This document shows, in pieces, positions 41,559-49,206 of a stretch of 64,000 bases of DNA. Where the stretch lies: positions 124,001 to 188,000 of the forward strand of contig NZ_JAIOAB010000006.1 of the NCBI RefSeq assembly GCF_019890635.1. Reading direction: 5' to 3'. The stretch is from Streptomyces sennicomposti. GTDB lineage: Bacteria > Actinomycetota > Actinomycetes > Streptomycetales > Streptomycetaceae. A model generated the notes under the pieces. The model was not told the origin of the DNA. It made no database searches and was given only the letters and a program-made list of their open reading frames with translations. Made by a program: the position numbers and the translations under genes. Position 1 is the first letter of the stretch. Each line of letters starts with the position of its first letter.

Positions 41559-41618
41559 CCTATGAGTTCTCAGTACCTATGAGTTCTCAGTCCCGCGCGT
41601 CACCTATGGGTTCTCAGT
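41559..41618. repeat. Decamer-containing repeats upstream of hrpB
   Basis: CCTATGAGTTCTCAGT occurs at 41559-41574 and 41576-41591, and as CCTATGGGTTCTCAGT at 41603-41618; shorter relatives (TCTCAGTCCCGCTCG) run into the 3' end of the methyltransferase gene. Each copy contains the near-palindrome TGAGTTCTCA. They are AT-richer than the surroundings. Confidence 0.8.
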
Positions 41619-41638
41619 CCCGCTCGTCCTGCGCGGTC

Positions 41639-42457
41639 TCAGTCCCGCTCGCACACGAAGATCGCCGTGCCCGGGATCAGATGCCCGCGCAGCGGCGACC
41701 AGCCGCCCCACTCCGAGGTGTTCCAGTCGGGCCACTCCGGCTCGACCAGGTCCACCAGCCGGAAACCGGAGGTCACCACGTCGCGGATCCGGTCGCCCAG
41801 CGTGCGGTGGTGCTCGACGTAGACGGCCAGGCCCTCCTCGTCCTGCTCCACGTACGGCGTGCGGTCGAAGTAGGAAGAGGACACCGACAGCCCCTCCGGG
41901 CCCGGCTCGTCCGGGAAGGCCCACCGGATGGGATGCGTGACCGAGAAGACGAACCGCCCGCCCGGCCGCAGCACCCGGCGCACCTCGCGCAGCACCAGCC
42001 GCGGATCGGCGACGAAGGGCAGCGCCCCGTACGCCGAGCACGCCAGGTCGAAGGAGCCGTCCGCGAACGGCAGCGCCGCCGCGTCCGCGCACACCAGCGG
42101 AAACGGTCCGCCGATCCGCAGCGCGTGCTGGAGCTGGCGGTGCGAGAGGTCCAGCGCCACCGGGCGCGCGCCCTGCGCGGCCAGCCAGCGCGAGCACTGC
42201 GCCGCGCCGGCGCCGATCTCCAGGACGTCCCGGCCCTTCAGCTCCTCCGGCGGGCCCAGCAGCTCCGCCTCCACCTCGTCCAGCCCCTCGGGGCACCACA
42301 CGAAACGGTCGTCGCCGAGGAACGTGCCGTGTTCGACCTGGTACTCGTCGGCGTTGCGGTCCCACCAGCCCCGGTTGGCCCGGACGCTCTCCGTGACGCC
42401 GGCCGCGCGGCGGGTGGCCTCCGGTTCGGAGGTTTCGAACGGCTCTGGCTCTTGGAT
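41639..42457 (-). CDS. SAM-dependent methyltransferase, non-canonical start
   Basis: Class I methyltransferase: motif I VLEIGAGAAQCSRWLA, DLSHRQLQHALR, VCADAAALPFADGSFD and LREVRRVLRPGGRFVFSVTHPI. The only ATG/GTG/TTG in frame is GTG 42301 (220 aa), but the reading frame upstream clearly codes: RANRGWWDRNADEYQ followed by HGTFLGDDRFVW are conserved in streptomycete homologues as I know them. No ATG, GTG, TTG or CTG exists in frame between 42302 and the in-frame stop near 42660. GAGGGAG (42464-42470) precedes two ATC codons (42458-42460 and 42455-42457), the second at 6-bp spacing, so AUC initiation (272 aa) is my best guess. A lost start codon or sequencing error are alternatives. Substrate unknown. 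Confidence 0.8.
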   Translation of the reverse strand: MQEPEPFETSEPEATRRAAGVTESVRANRGWWDRNADEYQVEHGTFLGDDRFVWCPEGLDEVEAELLGPPEELKGRDVLEIGAGAAQCSRWLAAQGARPVALDLSHRQLQHALRIGGPFPLVCADAAALPFADGSFDLACSAYGALPFVADPRLVLREVRRVLRPGGRFVFSVTHPIRWAFPDEPGPEGLSVSSSYFDRTPYVEQDEEGLAVYVEHHRTLGDRIRDVVTSGFRLVDLVEPEWPDWNTSEWGGWSPLRGHLIPGTAIFVCERD

Positions 42458-42829
42458 GATCGGCTCCCTCGTCGTACTCTTCCGTCCAACCCGCCCCCAG
42501 GGCGCGCCGTCGGAAAGGGGTGTCCTGGCGTCGGCACGGCCTCGGGAGGAAGGTTCTGCGCCGGATATGCGGCGAACCGCCCCGCGTGTGCGGCTTCGCG
42601 CATTGACCCTGTCCGGCTGCCCCCGTATGCTACAAGTTGCGCTGCGAGCCTGCGCTCCTCAGACGTAGCAGGCTGCGCTCGCGTCTGTTGTATGTCCCCT
42701 CGGTTTTCGAGGCGCCACCAGCGGTTTTGTGTGGTGCTTCTTTGGCTGTCCGGCTTCTGCAGAGCGAAACGGGCTCCTGGCGCAAGCAGTACCTACGACT
42801 TCAATGTCCGTACCGGAGCCCTTTCCCAC
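42458..42829. other. Promoter and long leader region of rpsA
   Basis: About 370 bp without a gene. It contains the rpsA promoter (42603-42631) and a leader of about 190 nt with three possible hairpins: AGCCTGC/GCAGGCT (42647-42653 with 42668-42674), CCTCG-GTTTT-CGAGG (42698-42712), and CACCA/TGGTG just after it. The leader is T-richer than the rest of the window. Confidence 0.6.
42603..42631 (+). promoter_or_regulatory. rpsA promoter
   Basis: TTGACC (42603-42608), 17-bp spacer, TATGCT (42626-42631): a near-consensus principal-sigma (HrdB) promoter, as expected for a ribosomal protein gene. Transcription would start near 42638, about 190 nt before ATG 42830. Confidence 0.75.
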
Positions 42830-44320
42830 ATGACGAGCAGCACCGAGACCACCGCCACCACTCCGCAGGTAGCGGTCAACGACATCGGTAACGAGGAAGC
42901 CTTCCTCGCCGCGATCGACGAGACGATCAAGTACTTCAACGACGGCGACATCGTCGACGGCGTCATCGTGAAGGTCGACCGGGACGAGGTCCTGCTCGAC
43001 ATCGGTTACAAGACCGAAGGCGTTATCCCGAGCCGCGAGCTCTCGATCAAGCACGACGTCGACCCCAACGAGGTCGTCGCCGTCGGTGACGAGATCGAGG
43101 CCCTTGTTCTCCAGAAGGAGGACAAGGAAGGCCGCCTGATCCTCTCGAAGAAGCGCGCCCAGTACGAGCGTGCCTGGGGCACCATCGAGAAGATCAAGGA
43201 AGAGGACGGGATCGTCACCGGTACCGTCATCGAGGTCGTCAAGGGTGGTCTCATCCTCGACATCGGCCTCCGCGGCTTCCTCCCGGCCTCCCTGGTCGAG
43301 ATGCGCCGCGTCCGCGACCTCCAGCCCTACGTGGGCAAGGAGCTCGAGGCGAAGATCATCGAGCTGGACAAGAACCGCAACAACGTGGTCCTGTCCCGCC
43401 GTGCCTGGCTGGAGCAGACCCAGTCCGAGGTCCGCCAGACGTTCCTCACGACCCTCCAGAAGGGTCAGGTCCGTTCCGGCGTCGTCTCCTCGATCGTCAA
43501 CTTCGGCGCCTTCGTGGACCTGGGTGGCGTCGACGGTCTGGTCCACGTCTCCGAGCTGTCCTGGAAGCACATCGACCACCCCTCCGAGGTCGTCGAGGTC
43601 GGCCAGGAGGTCACGGTCGAGGTCCTGGACGTCGACATGGACCGCGAGCGCGTCTCCCTGTCGCTGAAGGCGACCCAGGAAGACCCGTGGCAGCAGTTTG
43701 CCCGCACCCACCAGATCGGCCAGGTCGTGCCCGGCAAGGTCACGAAGCTGGTTCCGTTCGGTGCGTTCGTCCGCGTGGACGAGGGCATCGAGGGTCTGGT
43801 CCACATCTCCGAGCTGGCCGAGCGCCACGTGGAGATCCCGGAGCAGGTCGTCCAGGTCAACGACGAGATCTTCGTCAAGGTCATCGACATCGACCTCGAG
43901 CGCCGTCGCATCAGCCTCTCGCTGAAGCAGGCCAACGAGTCCTTCGGTGCCGACCCGACGGCGGTCGAGTTCGACCCGACCCTGTACGGCATGGCCGCGT
44001 CCTACGACGACCAGGGCAACTACATCTACCCCGAGGGCTTCGACCCCGAGACCAACGACTGGCTCGAGGGCTACGAGAAGCAGCGCGAGGAGTGGGAGCG
44101 CCAGTACGCCGAGGCGCAGGCTCGCTTCGAGCAGCACCAGGCGCAGGTCATCAAGTCCCGCGAGGCGGACGCCCAGGCCGCTGCCGAGGGTGGCGAGGCC
44201 GCCGCTCCGGCCGCGTCCGGCGGTTCGTACTCCTCCGAGGGCGGCGACACCTCCGGCGCGCTGGCTTCGGACGAGGCGCTCGCCGCGCTGCGCGAGAAGC
44301 TGGCCGGCGGCCAGAGCTGA
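42830..44320 (+). CDS. rpsA: 30S ribosomal protein S1
   Basis: 496-aa S1 protein that binds mRNA on the 30S subunit. Four S1/OB repeats are seen at roughly 37-105 (DIVDGVIVKVDRDEVLLDIG), 123-190, 209-277 (GQVRSGVVSSIVNFGAFVDLG) and 294-364 (GQVVPGKVTKLVPFGAFVRVD); the six-repeat E. coli protein is longer, four is the actinobacterial form. The C-terminal about 130 residues are acidic, with an FDPTLYGMAASYDDQGNYIYPEG segment, and end in an Ala/Ser/Gly-rich tail. ATG 42830 has only a weak GGAG at 11-12 bp. Long structured leader and a 13-bp terminator flank it. Confidence 0.97.
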   Translation: MTSSTETTATTPQVAVNDIGNEEAFLAAIDETIKYFNDGDIVDGVIVKVDRDEVLLDIGYKTEGVIPSRELSIKHDVDPNEVVAVGDEIEALVLQKEDKEGRLILSKKRAQYERAWGTIEKIKEEDGIVTGTVIEVVKGGLILDIGLRGFLPASLVEMRRVRDLQPYVGKELEAKIIELDKNRNNVVLSRRAWLEQTQSEVRQTFLTTLQKGQVRSGVVSSIVNFGAFVDLGGVDGLVHVSELSWKHIDHPSEVVEVGQEVTVEVLDVDMDRERVSLSLKATQEDPWQQFARTHQIGQVVPGKVTKLVPFGAFVRVDEGIEGLVHISELAERHVEIPEQVVQVNDEIFVKVIDIDLERRRISLSLKQANESFGADPTAVEFDPTLYGMAASYDDQGNYIYPEGFDPETNDWLEGYEKQREEWERQYAEAQARFEQHQAQVIKSREADAQAAAEGGEAAAPAASGGSYSSEGGDTSGALASDEALAALREKLAGGQS

Positions 44321-44354
44321 GCGCTCGCCGCTAGGCACTAGCAGCCGATGACCA

Positions 44355-44383
44355 CGGCCCGCACCCCATCGGGGTGCGGGCCG
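44355..44383 (+). terminator. rpsA terminator
   Basis: CGGCCCGCACCCC (44355-44367), loop ATC, GGGGTGCGGGCCG (44371-44383): 13-bp perfect stem with a 3-nt loop, 34 bp after the rpsA stop. Confidence 0.9.
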
Positions 44384-44522
44384 CGGCCGTTGTGCGCCAC
44401 GGGCCGCCGCGCGGGAGCCCGCCCGGCCCCCGGGCGTTTCCCCGAGTGAACCCTCCCGGGAGGGGAATGCCCGCGTCTCGTTCCTCGTTGTGAACCTACG
44501 AATACGAGGAGGGGCGGTCACA

Positions 44523-45461
44523 GTGCTTGATCCGCAGGGTTTGTACGCATGGGAGCCGAAGGGCCTGGCAGTCGTCGACATGGCGCTCGCCCAGGAGTCG
44601 GCCGGCCTGGTCATGCTCTACCACTTCGACGGATACATCGACGCGGGCGAGACCGGCGACCAGATCGTCGACGGACTGCTCGACTCGCTTCCCCACCAGG
44701 TCGTGGCGCGGTTCGACCACGACCGGCTCGTCGACTACCGGGCGCGCCGCCCGCTGCTGACCTTCAAGCGCGACCGCTGGACCGACTACGAGGAACCCAC
44801 CATCGAGGTGCGCCTCGTCCAGGACGCCACCGGCGCGCCCTTCCTGCTGCTGTCCGGCCCCGAGCCGGACGTGGAGTGGGAGCGGTTCACGGCCGCCGTG
44901 CGGCAGATCGTGGAGCGGCTCGGCGTGCGCCTGTCGGTGAACTTCCACGGCATCCCCATGGGCGTCCCGCACACCCGCCCGGTGGGCCTGACCCCGCACG
45001 GCAACCGCAGCGAACTGGTCCCCGGCCACCGCAGCCCCTTCGAGGAGGCGCAGGTGCCGGGCAGCGTCGAGGCGCTGCTGGAGTACCGGCTGATGGAGGC
45101 CGGCCACGACGTCCTGGGCGTCGCCGCGCACGTGCCGCACTACATCGCCCGCTCCGCCTACCCCGACGCGGCGCTGACCGTCCTGGAGGCCATCACCTCG
45201 GCCACCGGCCTGGTCCTGCCGAGCCTCGCCCACGCCCTGCGCAACGACGCCCACCGCACCCAGACCGAGATCGAGCGGCAGATCCGGGAGGGCGACGAGG
45301 AACTCACCGCCCTCGTCCAGGGCCTCGAGCACCAGTACGACGCGGCGGCGGGCGCCGAGACCCGGGGCAACATGCTCGCCGAACCCGTCGAGATCCCCTC
45401 CGCGGACGAGATCGGGCGCGAGTTCGAGAAGTTCCTCGCCGAGCGGGAGGGCGACAACTGA
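44523..45461 (+). CDS. PAC2-family protein (proteasome assembly chaperone-like)
   Basis: 312-aa PAC2 protein. GTG 44523 ([12 protein letters not shown]) has GAGGAGGGG 8-9 bp upstream; the frame opens at 44490. Family features: [27 protein letters not shown] near the start, [17 protein letters not shown] in the middle, and [22 protein letters not shown] further on, then a C-terminal helix pair ([21 protein letters not shown]). PAC2 proteins include eukaryotic and archaeal proteasome assembly factors; streptomycetes have a 20S proteasome, but a chaperone role here is inference. Position between rpsA and coaE is, from memory, conserved. Confidence 0.88.
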   Translation: MLDPQGLYAWEPKGLAVVDMALAQESAGLVMLYHFDGYIDAGETGDQIVDGLLDSLPHQVVARFDHDRLVDYRARRPLLTFKRDRWTDYEEPTIEVRLVQDATGAPFLLLSGPEPDVEWERFTAAVRQIVERLGVRLSVNFHGIPMGVPHTRPVGLTPHGNRSELVPGHRSPFEEAQVPGSVEALLEYRLMEAGHDVLGVAAHVPHYIARSAYPDAALTVLEAITSATGLVLPSLAHALRNDAHRTQTEIERQIREGDEELTALVQGLEHQYDAAAGAETRGNMLAEPVEIPSADEIGREFEKFLAEREGDN

Positions 45462-45466
45462 TCCGA

Positions 45467-45472
45467 TAGACT
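45467..45472 (+). promoter_or_regulatory. Candidate -10 element TAGACT upstream of coaE
   Basis: TAGACT right after the PAC2 stop; transcription from it would produce a coaE leader of about 120 nt containing both CRISPR-like hairpins. No clear -35. Confidence 0.25.
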
Positions 45473-45494
45473 CCCGACCGGCCGCGTCCCAGGA

Positions 45495-45584
45495 GTTCCC
45501 CCGCTGTCGCCGGGGGTGACCCGGCGGGGCTGACCGGGTCTACCGGGGCTGGCAAGTTCTCCCCGCGCCGGCGGGGGTGATGAG
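45495..45584. CRISPR. Two degenerate type I-E-like repeats with one 32-bp spacer, no cas genes
   Basis: Repeat 1 at 45495-45523 (opens GTTCCCCCGC, closes GGGGGTGACCCG) and repeat 2 at 45556-45584 (opens GTTCTCCCCGCGCC, closes GGCGGGGGTGATGAG). Each is 29 nt, with a 32-bp spacer between, so the period is exactly 61 bp as in type I-E arrays, and both resemble actinobacterial I-E repeats. They share about 20 of 29 bases aligned without gaps. Repeat 2 ends directly at the coaE ribosome site. It could be a relic mini-array, or two similar leader hairpins of coaE; no cas gene is in the window. Confidence 0.4.
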
Positions 45585-45598
45585 GTGGAGGCGCGGTC

Positions 45599-46201
45599 AT
45601 GCTGTCCGTGGGCCTGACCGGGGGCATCGGAGCCGGTAAGAGCGAGGTGTCGCGGCTGCTCGTGGAGCACGGGGCCGTACTGATCGACGCCGACCGTATC
45701 GCACGCGAGGTCGTCGCCCCGGGCACGTCCGGCCTGGCGGCGGTCGTCGAGGCCTTCGGGCCGGACGTGCTCGCCGGGGACGGCAGCCTGGACCGGCCCA
45801 AGCTGGGCTCGATCGTCTTCGCCGACCCGGACAAGCTGGCCGTGCTGAACTCGATCGTGCACCCGCTGGTCGGGGCCCGCTCGCGCGAGCTGGAGAAGTC
45901 CGCCGCCGAGGACGCCGTCGTCGTCCACGACGTCCCGCTCCTGGCCGAGAACGGCCTCGCCCCGCTGTACGACCTGGTGATCGTGGTCGACGCCGCCCCC
46001 GAGACCCAGCTCGACCGCCTCGTACGGCTGCGCGGCATGACCGAGGAGGACGCCCGCGCCCGCATGGCCGCGCAGGCGACGCGCGAGAAGCGCCGGGAGA
46101 TCGCCGACGTGGTCATCGACAACGACGTACCGCTGGAGGAGCTGCGCCAGAGGGTGGACCAGGTCTGGGACGACCTCGTGCGGCGGGCGCGTTCCGCCTG
46201 A
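45599..46201 (+). CDS. coaE: Dephospho-CoA kinase
   Basis: 200-aa kinase for the last step of coenzyme A synthesis. P-loop [13 protein letters not shown], the [10 protein letters not shown] motif, [24 protein letters not shown] and [17 protein letters not shown] (lid) are all intact. GGTGGAGG is 8-10 bp before ATG 45599. Single-domain length; some actinobacterial homologues carry a fused UPF0157 domain, absent here. The leader contains two CRISPR-repeat-like hairpins. Confidence 0.96.
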   Translation: MLSVGLTGGIGAGKSEVSRLLVEHGAVLIDADRIAREVVAPGTSGLAAVVEAFGPDVLAGDGSLDRPKLGSIVFADPDKLAVLNSIVHPLVGARSRELEKSAAEDAVVVHDVPLLAENGLAPLYDLVIVVDAAPETQLDRLVRLRGMTEEDARARMAAQATREKRREIADVVIDNDVPLEELRQRVDQVWDDLVRRARSA

Positions 46202-46270
46202 CCGCCGCCGCCCGGAATAGCGGTGGCGGGACGGGGCGTTGAACCCTCGCAGCGAGGGAAGGACTTTGCT

Positions 46271-46651
46271 GTGCCCGACACCAGCGGTTCGACCGGACGT
46301 ACTCCGGAAACGCATGTCATCGACTTCCGTGCCGCCGAGCAACTGCTCGCCGCGCGGGACCCGCGGGGCGCGGTGAAGCTGCTCGACCGGGTCATCGCCG
46401 CGCACCCGGAGAACACGGCGGCCCGGCTGCTGCGCGCGCGTGCCTTCTTCGCCGCGGCGCAGCTCCGACCCGCCGAGCTGGAGTTCGCCGTCGTCCTGGA
46501 GCGCGAGCCGGACAACGCGTACGCCCACTTCGCGCTCGGCCGCACCTACGAACGCCAGGGCCGCCCCGACCAGGCCAAACGGCACTTCCGGCTGGCCGCG
46601 GCGCTGGACCCGAACCCGGAGTACCTCCAGCGCGCCCGCTTCGACACCTGA
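46271..46651 (+). CDS. TPR-repeat protein
   Basis: 126 aa with about three tetratricopeptide repeats: EQLLAARDPRGAVKLLDRVIAAHPE, ARLLRARAFFAAAQLRPAELEFAVVLEREPD and AYAHFALGRTYERQGRPDQAKRHFRLAAALDPN. GTG 46271 follows GGAAGGA by 7-8 bp; the longer frame from 46223 is not supported by a ribosome site. A small protein-protein interaction module of unknown partner, probably transcribed with coaE. Confidence 0.85.
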   Translation: MPDTSGSTGRTPETHVIDFRAAEQLLAARDPRGAVKLLDRVIAAHPENTAARLLRARAFFAAAQLRPAELEFAVVLEREPDNAYAHFALGRTYERQGRPDQAKRHFRLAAALDPNPEYLQRARFDT

Positions 46652-46691
46652 CCCGCCGTCGGCCCGCCTGTGCACGGCCACGGCCTCGGCT

Positions 46692-46964
46692 TTACGGGCG
46701 TCGGTGATCGGGCGGCCGGTACGGCGGGACGTCGCGGCCCGGCTGGTAGTGCGGGCCCTGCCGCAGATGCCGGACGATCAGCGTGAAGTCGACCGCGATC
46801 ACCAGCCACAGCACACCGCAGGCCGCCGCCCACCCGGGCCGCCCCACCAGCGTGAACGCGGCCGTGCCGAACATCGCCCAGACCAGGCCCCACACACTCA
46901 GCCACAACCGCGCCCGCAGAGCACTGCGCGCGGTCGTCGGCTCACTGCCGGTACGCATCGCCAC
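46692..46964 (-). CDS. DUF6343-type small membrane protein
   Basis: 90 aa. MRTGSEPTTARSALRARLWL followed by two transmembrane helices (VWGLVWAMFGTAAFTLVG and WAAACGVLWLVIAVDFTLIV) and a basic tail. The RTGSEPTTARS opening is what I associate with DUF6343. GTG 46964 has GAGGAG at 6 bp; ATG 46958 is the alternative. Function unknown. Confidence 0.75.
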   Translation of the reverse strand: MAMRTGSEPTTARSALRARLWLSVWGLVWAMFGTAAFTLVGRPGWAAACGVLWLVIAVDFTLIVRHLRQGPHYQPGRDVPPYRPPDHRRP

Positions 46965-47071
46965 TCACCACTCCTCTCTGCAACGTACTCCTCGGGCGGC
47001 CCTCGCTCACTCGTACGGGTGAAGGTGTGCGAGACGGGAACGGGCGTCCGGGCGCGGGCCGTTCTCCGGAC

Positions 47072-47764
47072 ATGGAACTGAAGAGGCGTCAGGGATATCA
47101 GGGCACGGGACCGGGGCCGATCACACCGGACGGCTGTGCGGTCGAGCTGTACAGCCGCATGAGTGTGCGGGACGAGCCGGACGTCATCGCCGCGGCCGTG
47201 CCGGCGGGCGCGCACATCCTGGAACTGGGCTGCGGCGTGGGCCGCGTGACCCACCCGCTGCTGGAGCGCGGCTTCACCGTCACGGCGGTGGACGAGTCAC
47301 CGGAGATGCTGGAGCGGGTGCGGGGCGCGCGGACCATATGCGGCCCGATCGAGGACCTGGAGCTGGGGGAGACCTTCGACGTCGTCATGCTCGCGTCGTT
47401 CCTCGTGCACGCGGGCGACCCGGAGGTGCGACGCGGTCTGCTGCGCGCCTGCGCACGGCATGTCGCCGAGGACGGCTGTGTGCTGATCCAGCGGGAGGGC
47501 GCGGACTACCACACGAACCTGCCGCGCGAACGGCTGGACTCCGCGGGGTGCACAGTGCGGATCCTGTCGGCCGAGCCGGTCGGCGACGGAGTGAACTCGG
47601 TCCGCGCGGAGTACGAGTTCCCGGACGCCGTCTGGACTCATACGTTCCTCTCCCGGCCGCTGAGCCCGCGGCAGTTCGAGGAGGCGCTGGCGGAGGCGGG
47701 ACTGCGGCTCGACAGATGTCTGACCGACGACGGGACCTGGGTGCGGGCGGTGCCCGTGCGATGA
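47072..47764 (+). CDS. Class I SAM-dependent methyltransferase
   Basis: 230 aa from ATG 47072 (MELKRRQGYQG). Motif I ILELGCGVGRVTHPLLERG, motif II acidic residue in VTAVDESPEMLERVRG, then GPIEDLELGETFDVVMLASFLVHAGDP and a C-terminal strand region ending in GTWVRAVPV. A methyltransf_25/11-type enzyme; substrate not predictable. Followed 66 bp later by a DoxX-family gene with its own ribosome site (CCGGAGGA). Confidence 0.85.
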   Translation: MELKRRQGYQGTGPGPITPDGCAVELYSRMSVRDEPDVIAAAVPAGAHILELGCGVGRVTHPLLERGFTVTAVDESPEMLERVRGARTICGPIEDLELGETFDVVMLASFLVHAGDPEVRRGLLRACARHVAEDGCVLIQREGADYHTNLPRERLDSAGCTVRILSAEPVGDGVNSVRAEYEFPDAVWTHTFLSRPLSPRQFEEALAEAGLRLDRCLTDDGTWVRAVPVR

Positions 47765-47830
47765 GTTTCGCGGTGCGGGCCGGTCCACCTCTGCGACAGC
47801 ACGACGACACACCGCTCCCCGGAGGACCCC

Positions 47831-48244
47831 ATGTCCGAGACCGCCGCTTCCACCGTCGCTCCGTCCGCCGCACTGCGCGTCCTGCGCGTCGTCCAGGTGG
47901 CGCTGGCCCTGTTCTACGGCCTGGCGAGCGCGCTGCCCAAGCTCATCGCGCACCCCTCGGCGGTGGAGTCCTTCGACCGGATGGGCTGGAGCAGCGCGGG
48001 CATGTACACCATCGGCGCGCTGGAGCTGGCCGGGGCCGTGGCCCTGCTGATCCCGGTGCTCCAGTCGGTGGCGGCGCTGGCGCTGGGCGCGCTGATGGTC
48101 GGGGCGTTCGTCGTCCAGCTCACCGTCTTCGACGGGGAGAACGCGGCGACCCCGCTCGGCCTGATCGTCCCCCTCGCCCTCATCGCCTGGACCCGCCGCG
48201 AGCACAACAAGGAACTGCTGCGCCTGCTGCTGCGCCGCGCATGA
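47831..48244 (+). CDS. DoxX-family membrane protein
   Basis: 137 aa with four transmembrane helices (LRVVQVALALFYGLASALPKL; MYTIGALELAGAVALLIPVL; ALALGALMVGAFVVQLTVF; PLGLIVPLALIAW). The KLIAHPSAVESFDRMGW and GALELAG segments match DoxX-like proteins. GGAGGA lies about 8 bp before ATG. Role unknown; some relatives act in redox homeostasis. Confidence 0.85.
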   Translation: MSETAASTVAPSAALRVLRVVQVALALFYGLASALPKLIAHPSAVESFDRMGWSSAGMYTIGALELAGAVALLIPVLQSVAALALGALMVGAFVVQLTVFDGENAATPLGLIVPLALIAWTRREHNKELLRLLLRRA

Positions 48245-48602
48245 CCAGCTCGCCGCAGCCACGCACCGGCGGGGACGGCCCACCGGCGGAAGAGGCCCAC
48301 GGTGGGACGCCCGGCGGAACCCGGGAAGACGGCTCGCCTGGCGGAGGCCCGGGATGGCGGGCGGCTCGCCCGGAAGAAGCCGGGGCGGTGGGCGGCTCGT
48401 CGGGCGGAGGCCCCGGAAGGTGGACGGCCGGCCCGGCGGAAGCCGGGAAGAGGGCTCGCCCGCCGGAAGCCCGGGATACCAGGCGGCCCGCCCGGCGGAG
48501 GCTGGGAAGACGGCCCGCCCGGCGGAAGCCCGGAGCGGCGGACGGCTCGCCCGGTGGAGGGCCGGAACGTGGACGGCTTGCCCGGCCGAAGCTGGGGAAG
48601 CG
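48245..48602. repeat. Degenerate about 30-bp repeats between convergent genes
   Basis: From about 48290 to 48600 the motif CCCGGCGGAAGCCGGGAAG and variants (GGAGGCCCGGGA, GGAAGCCCGGAG) recur roughly every 27-33 bp, at least nine times. Frames are open on both strands but code only Pro/Arg/Gly/Ala repeats. No gene accepted here; it separates the 3' ends of the DoxX and S4 genes. Confidence 0.75.
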
Positions 48603-49151
48603 TCAGCGGCTGTTCCGCGGGCGGCCAGAGGGGCCGCTCGGGCCGTCGAGGCCGCCCATGTCGCGCAGACGCTCCAGCTCCCGGCGGTCCCGCTTGGTGG
48701 GGCGGCCGGCGCCCCGGTCGCGGACGGCGACGGGCGCCACGGCCTCGCGGGGCGGGGGCGGCGGGGAGTTGTCGATGTAGCACTGCACGGCCACGGGAGC
48801 GCCGACGCGCTTGCGGATCAGCCGGGTGACGACGACGATTCGCTCGCGCCCCTCGGCGCCCCGCAGCCGCACCTCGTCGCCGACGCGGACGGAGTGGGCG
48901 GGCTTGACCCGCTCGCCGTTCACCCGGACGTGGCCGCCCCGGCAGGCGGTGGCGCCGACGGAGCGCGTCTTGACCAGGCGGACGGCCCAGATCCAGCTGT
49001 CGATCCGCACGCTCTCACCGCTCGCCGGACCGGCCGCCTCCGCGGCGGCGACGGCGGCGGCGACCTTGGGGTCCACGGCGGTCGAGGACGGTGCGGCGGA
49101 ACCCTCCCCGCCCCCGTCCTGCCCACGGTCCATGTCGTCCTCGGAAGCCAT
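48603..49151 (-). CDS. S4-domain RNA-binding protein (Hsp15-like)
   Basis: 182 aa. An Ala/Gly/Asp-rich leader of about 45 residues precedes an S4 domain: VRIDSWIWAVRLVKTRSVGATACRGGHVRVNGERVKPAHSVRVGDEVRLR. The domain binds structured RNA; Hsp15 of E. coli rescues stalled 50S subunits, and this may do the same, which is inference. The C-terminus is rich in Arg and Pro (GAGRPTKRDRRELERL). ATG 49151 comes 6 bp after TAAGGT (leaderless). Divergent from the UDG gene. Confidence 0.85.
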   Translation of the reverse strand: MASEDDMDRGQDGGGEGSAAPSSTAVDPKVAAAVAAAEAAGPASGESVRIDSWIWAVRLVKTRSVGATACRGGHVRVNGERVKPAHSVRVGDEVRLRGAEGRERIVVVTRLIRKRVGAPVAVQCYIDNSPPPPPREAVAPVAVRDRGAGRPTKRDRRELERLRDMGGLDGPSGPSGRPRNSR

Positions 49152-49158
49152 GGCTCCG

Positions 49159-49200
49159 ACCTTAGCCGCCCGAGCCGCGCGCGCCGTACGAATTTACGGT
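49159..49200. promoter_or_regulatory. Back-to-back leaderless promoters (S4 gene / UDG gene)
   Basis: Minus strand TAAGGT (49159-49164) is 7 bp before ATG 49151; plus strand TACGGT (49195-49200) is 6 bp before ATG 49207. Both starts lack Shine-Dalgarno sequences. The two promoters share a 55-bp intergenic space. Confidence 0.5.
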
Positions 49201-49206
49201 GGAGCC

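Noticed and set aside
42301..42301. GTG 42301 as the start of the methyltransferase
   Set aside because: It has no ribosome site and would remove a conserved N-terminal segment that is clearly encoded upstream; kept only as an alternative.
48302..48829. Plus-strand open frame through the degenerate repeats, running into the S4 gene
   Set aside because: Repeat-derived Arg/Pro/Gly/Ala sequence, antisense to a good S4-domain gene.
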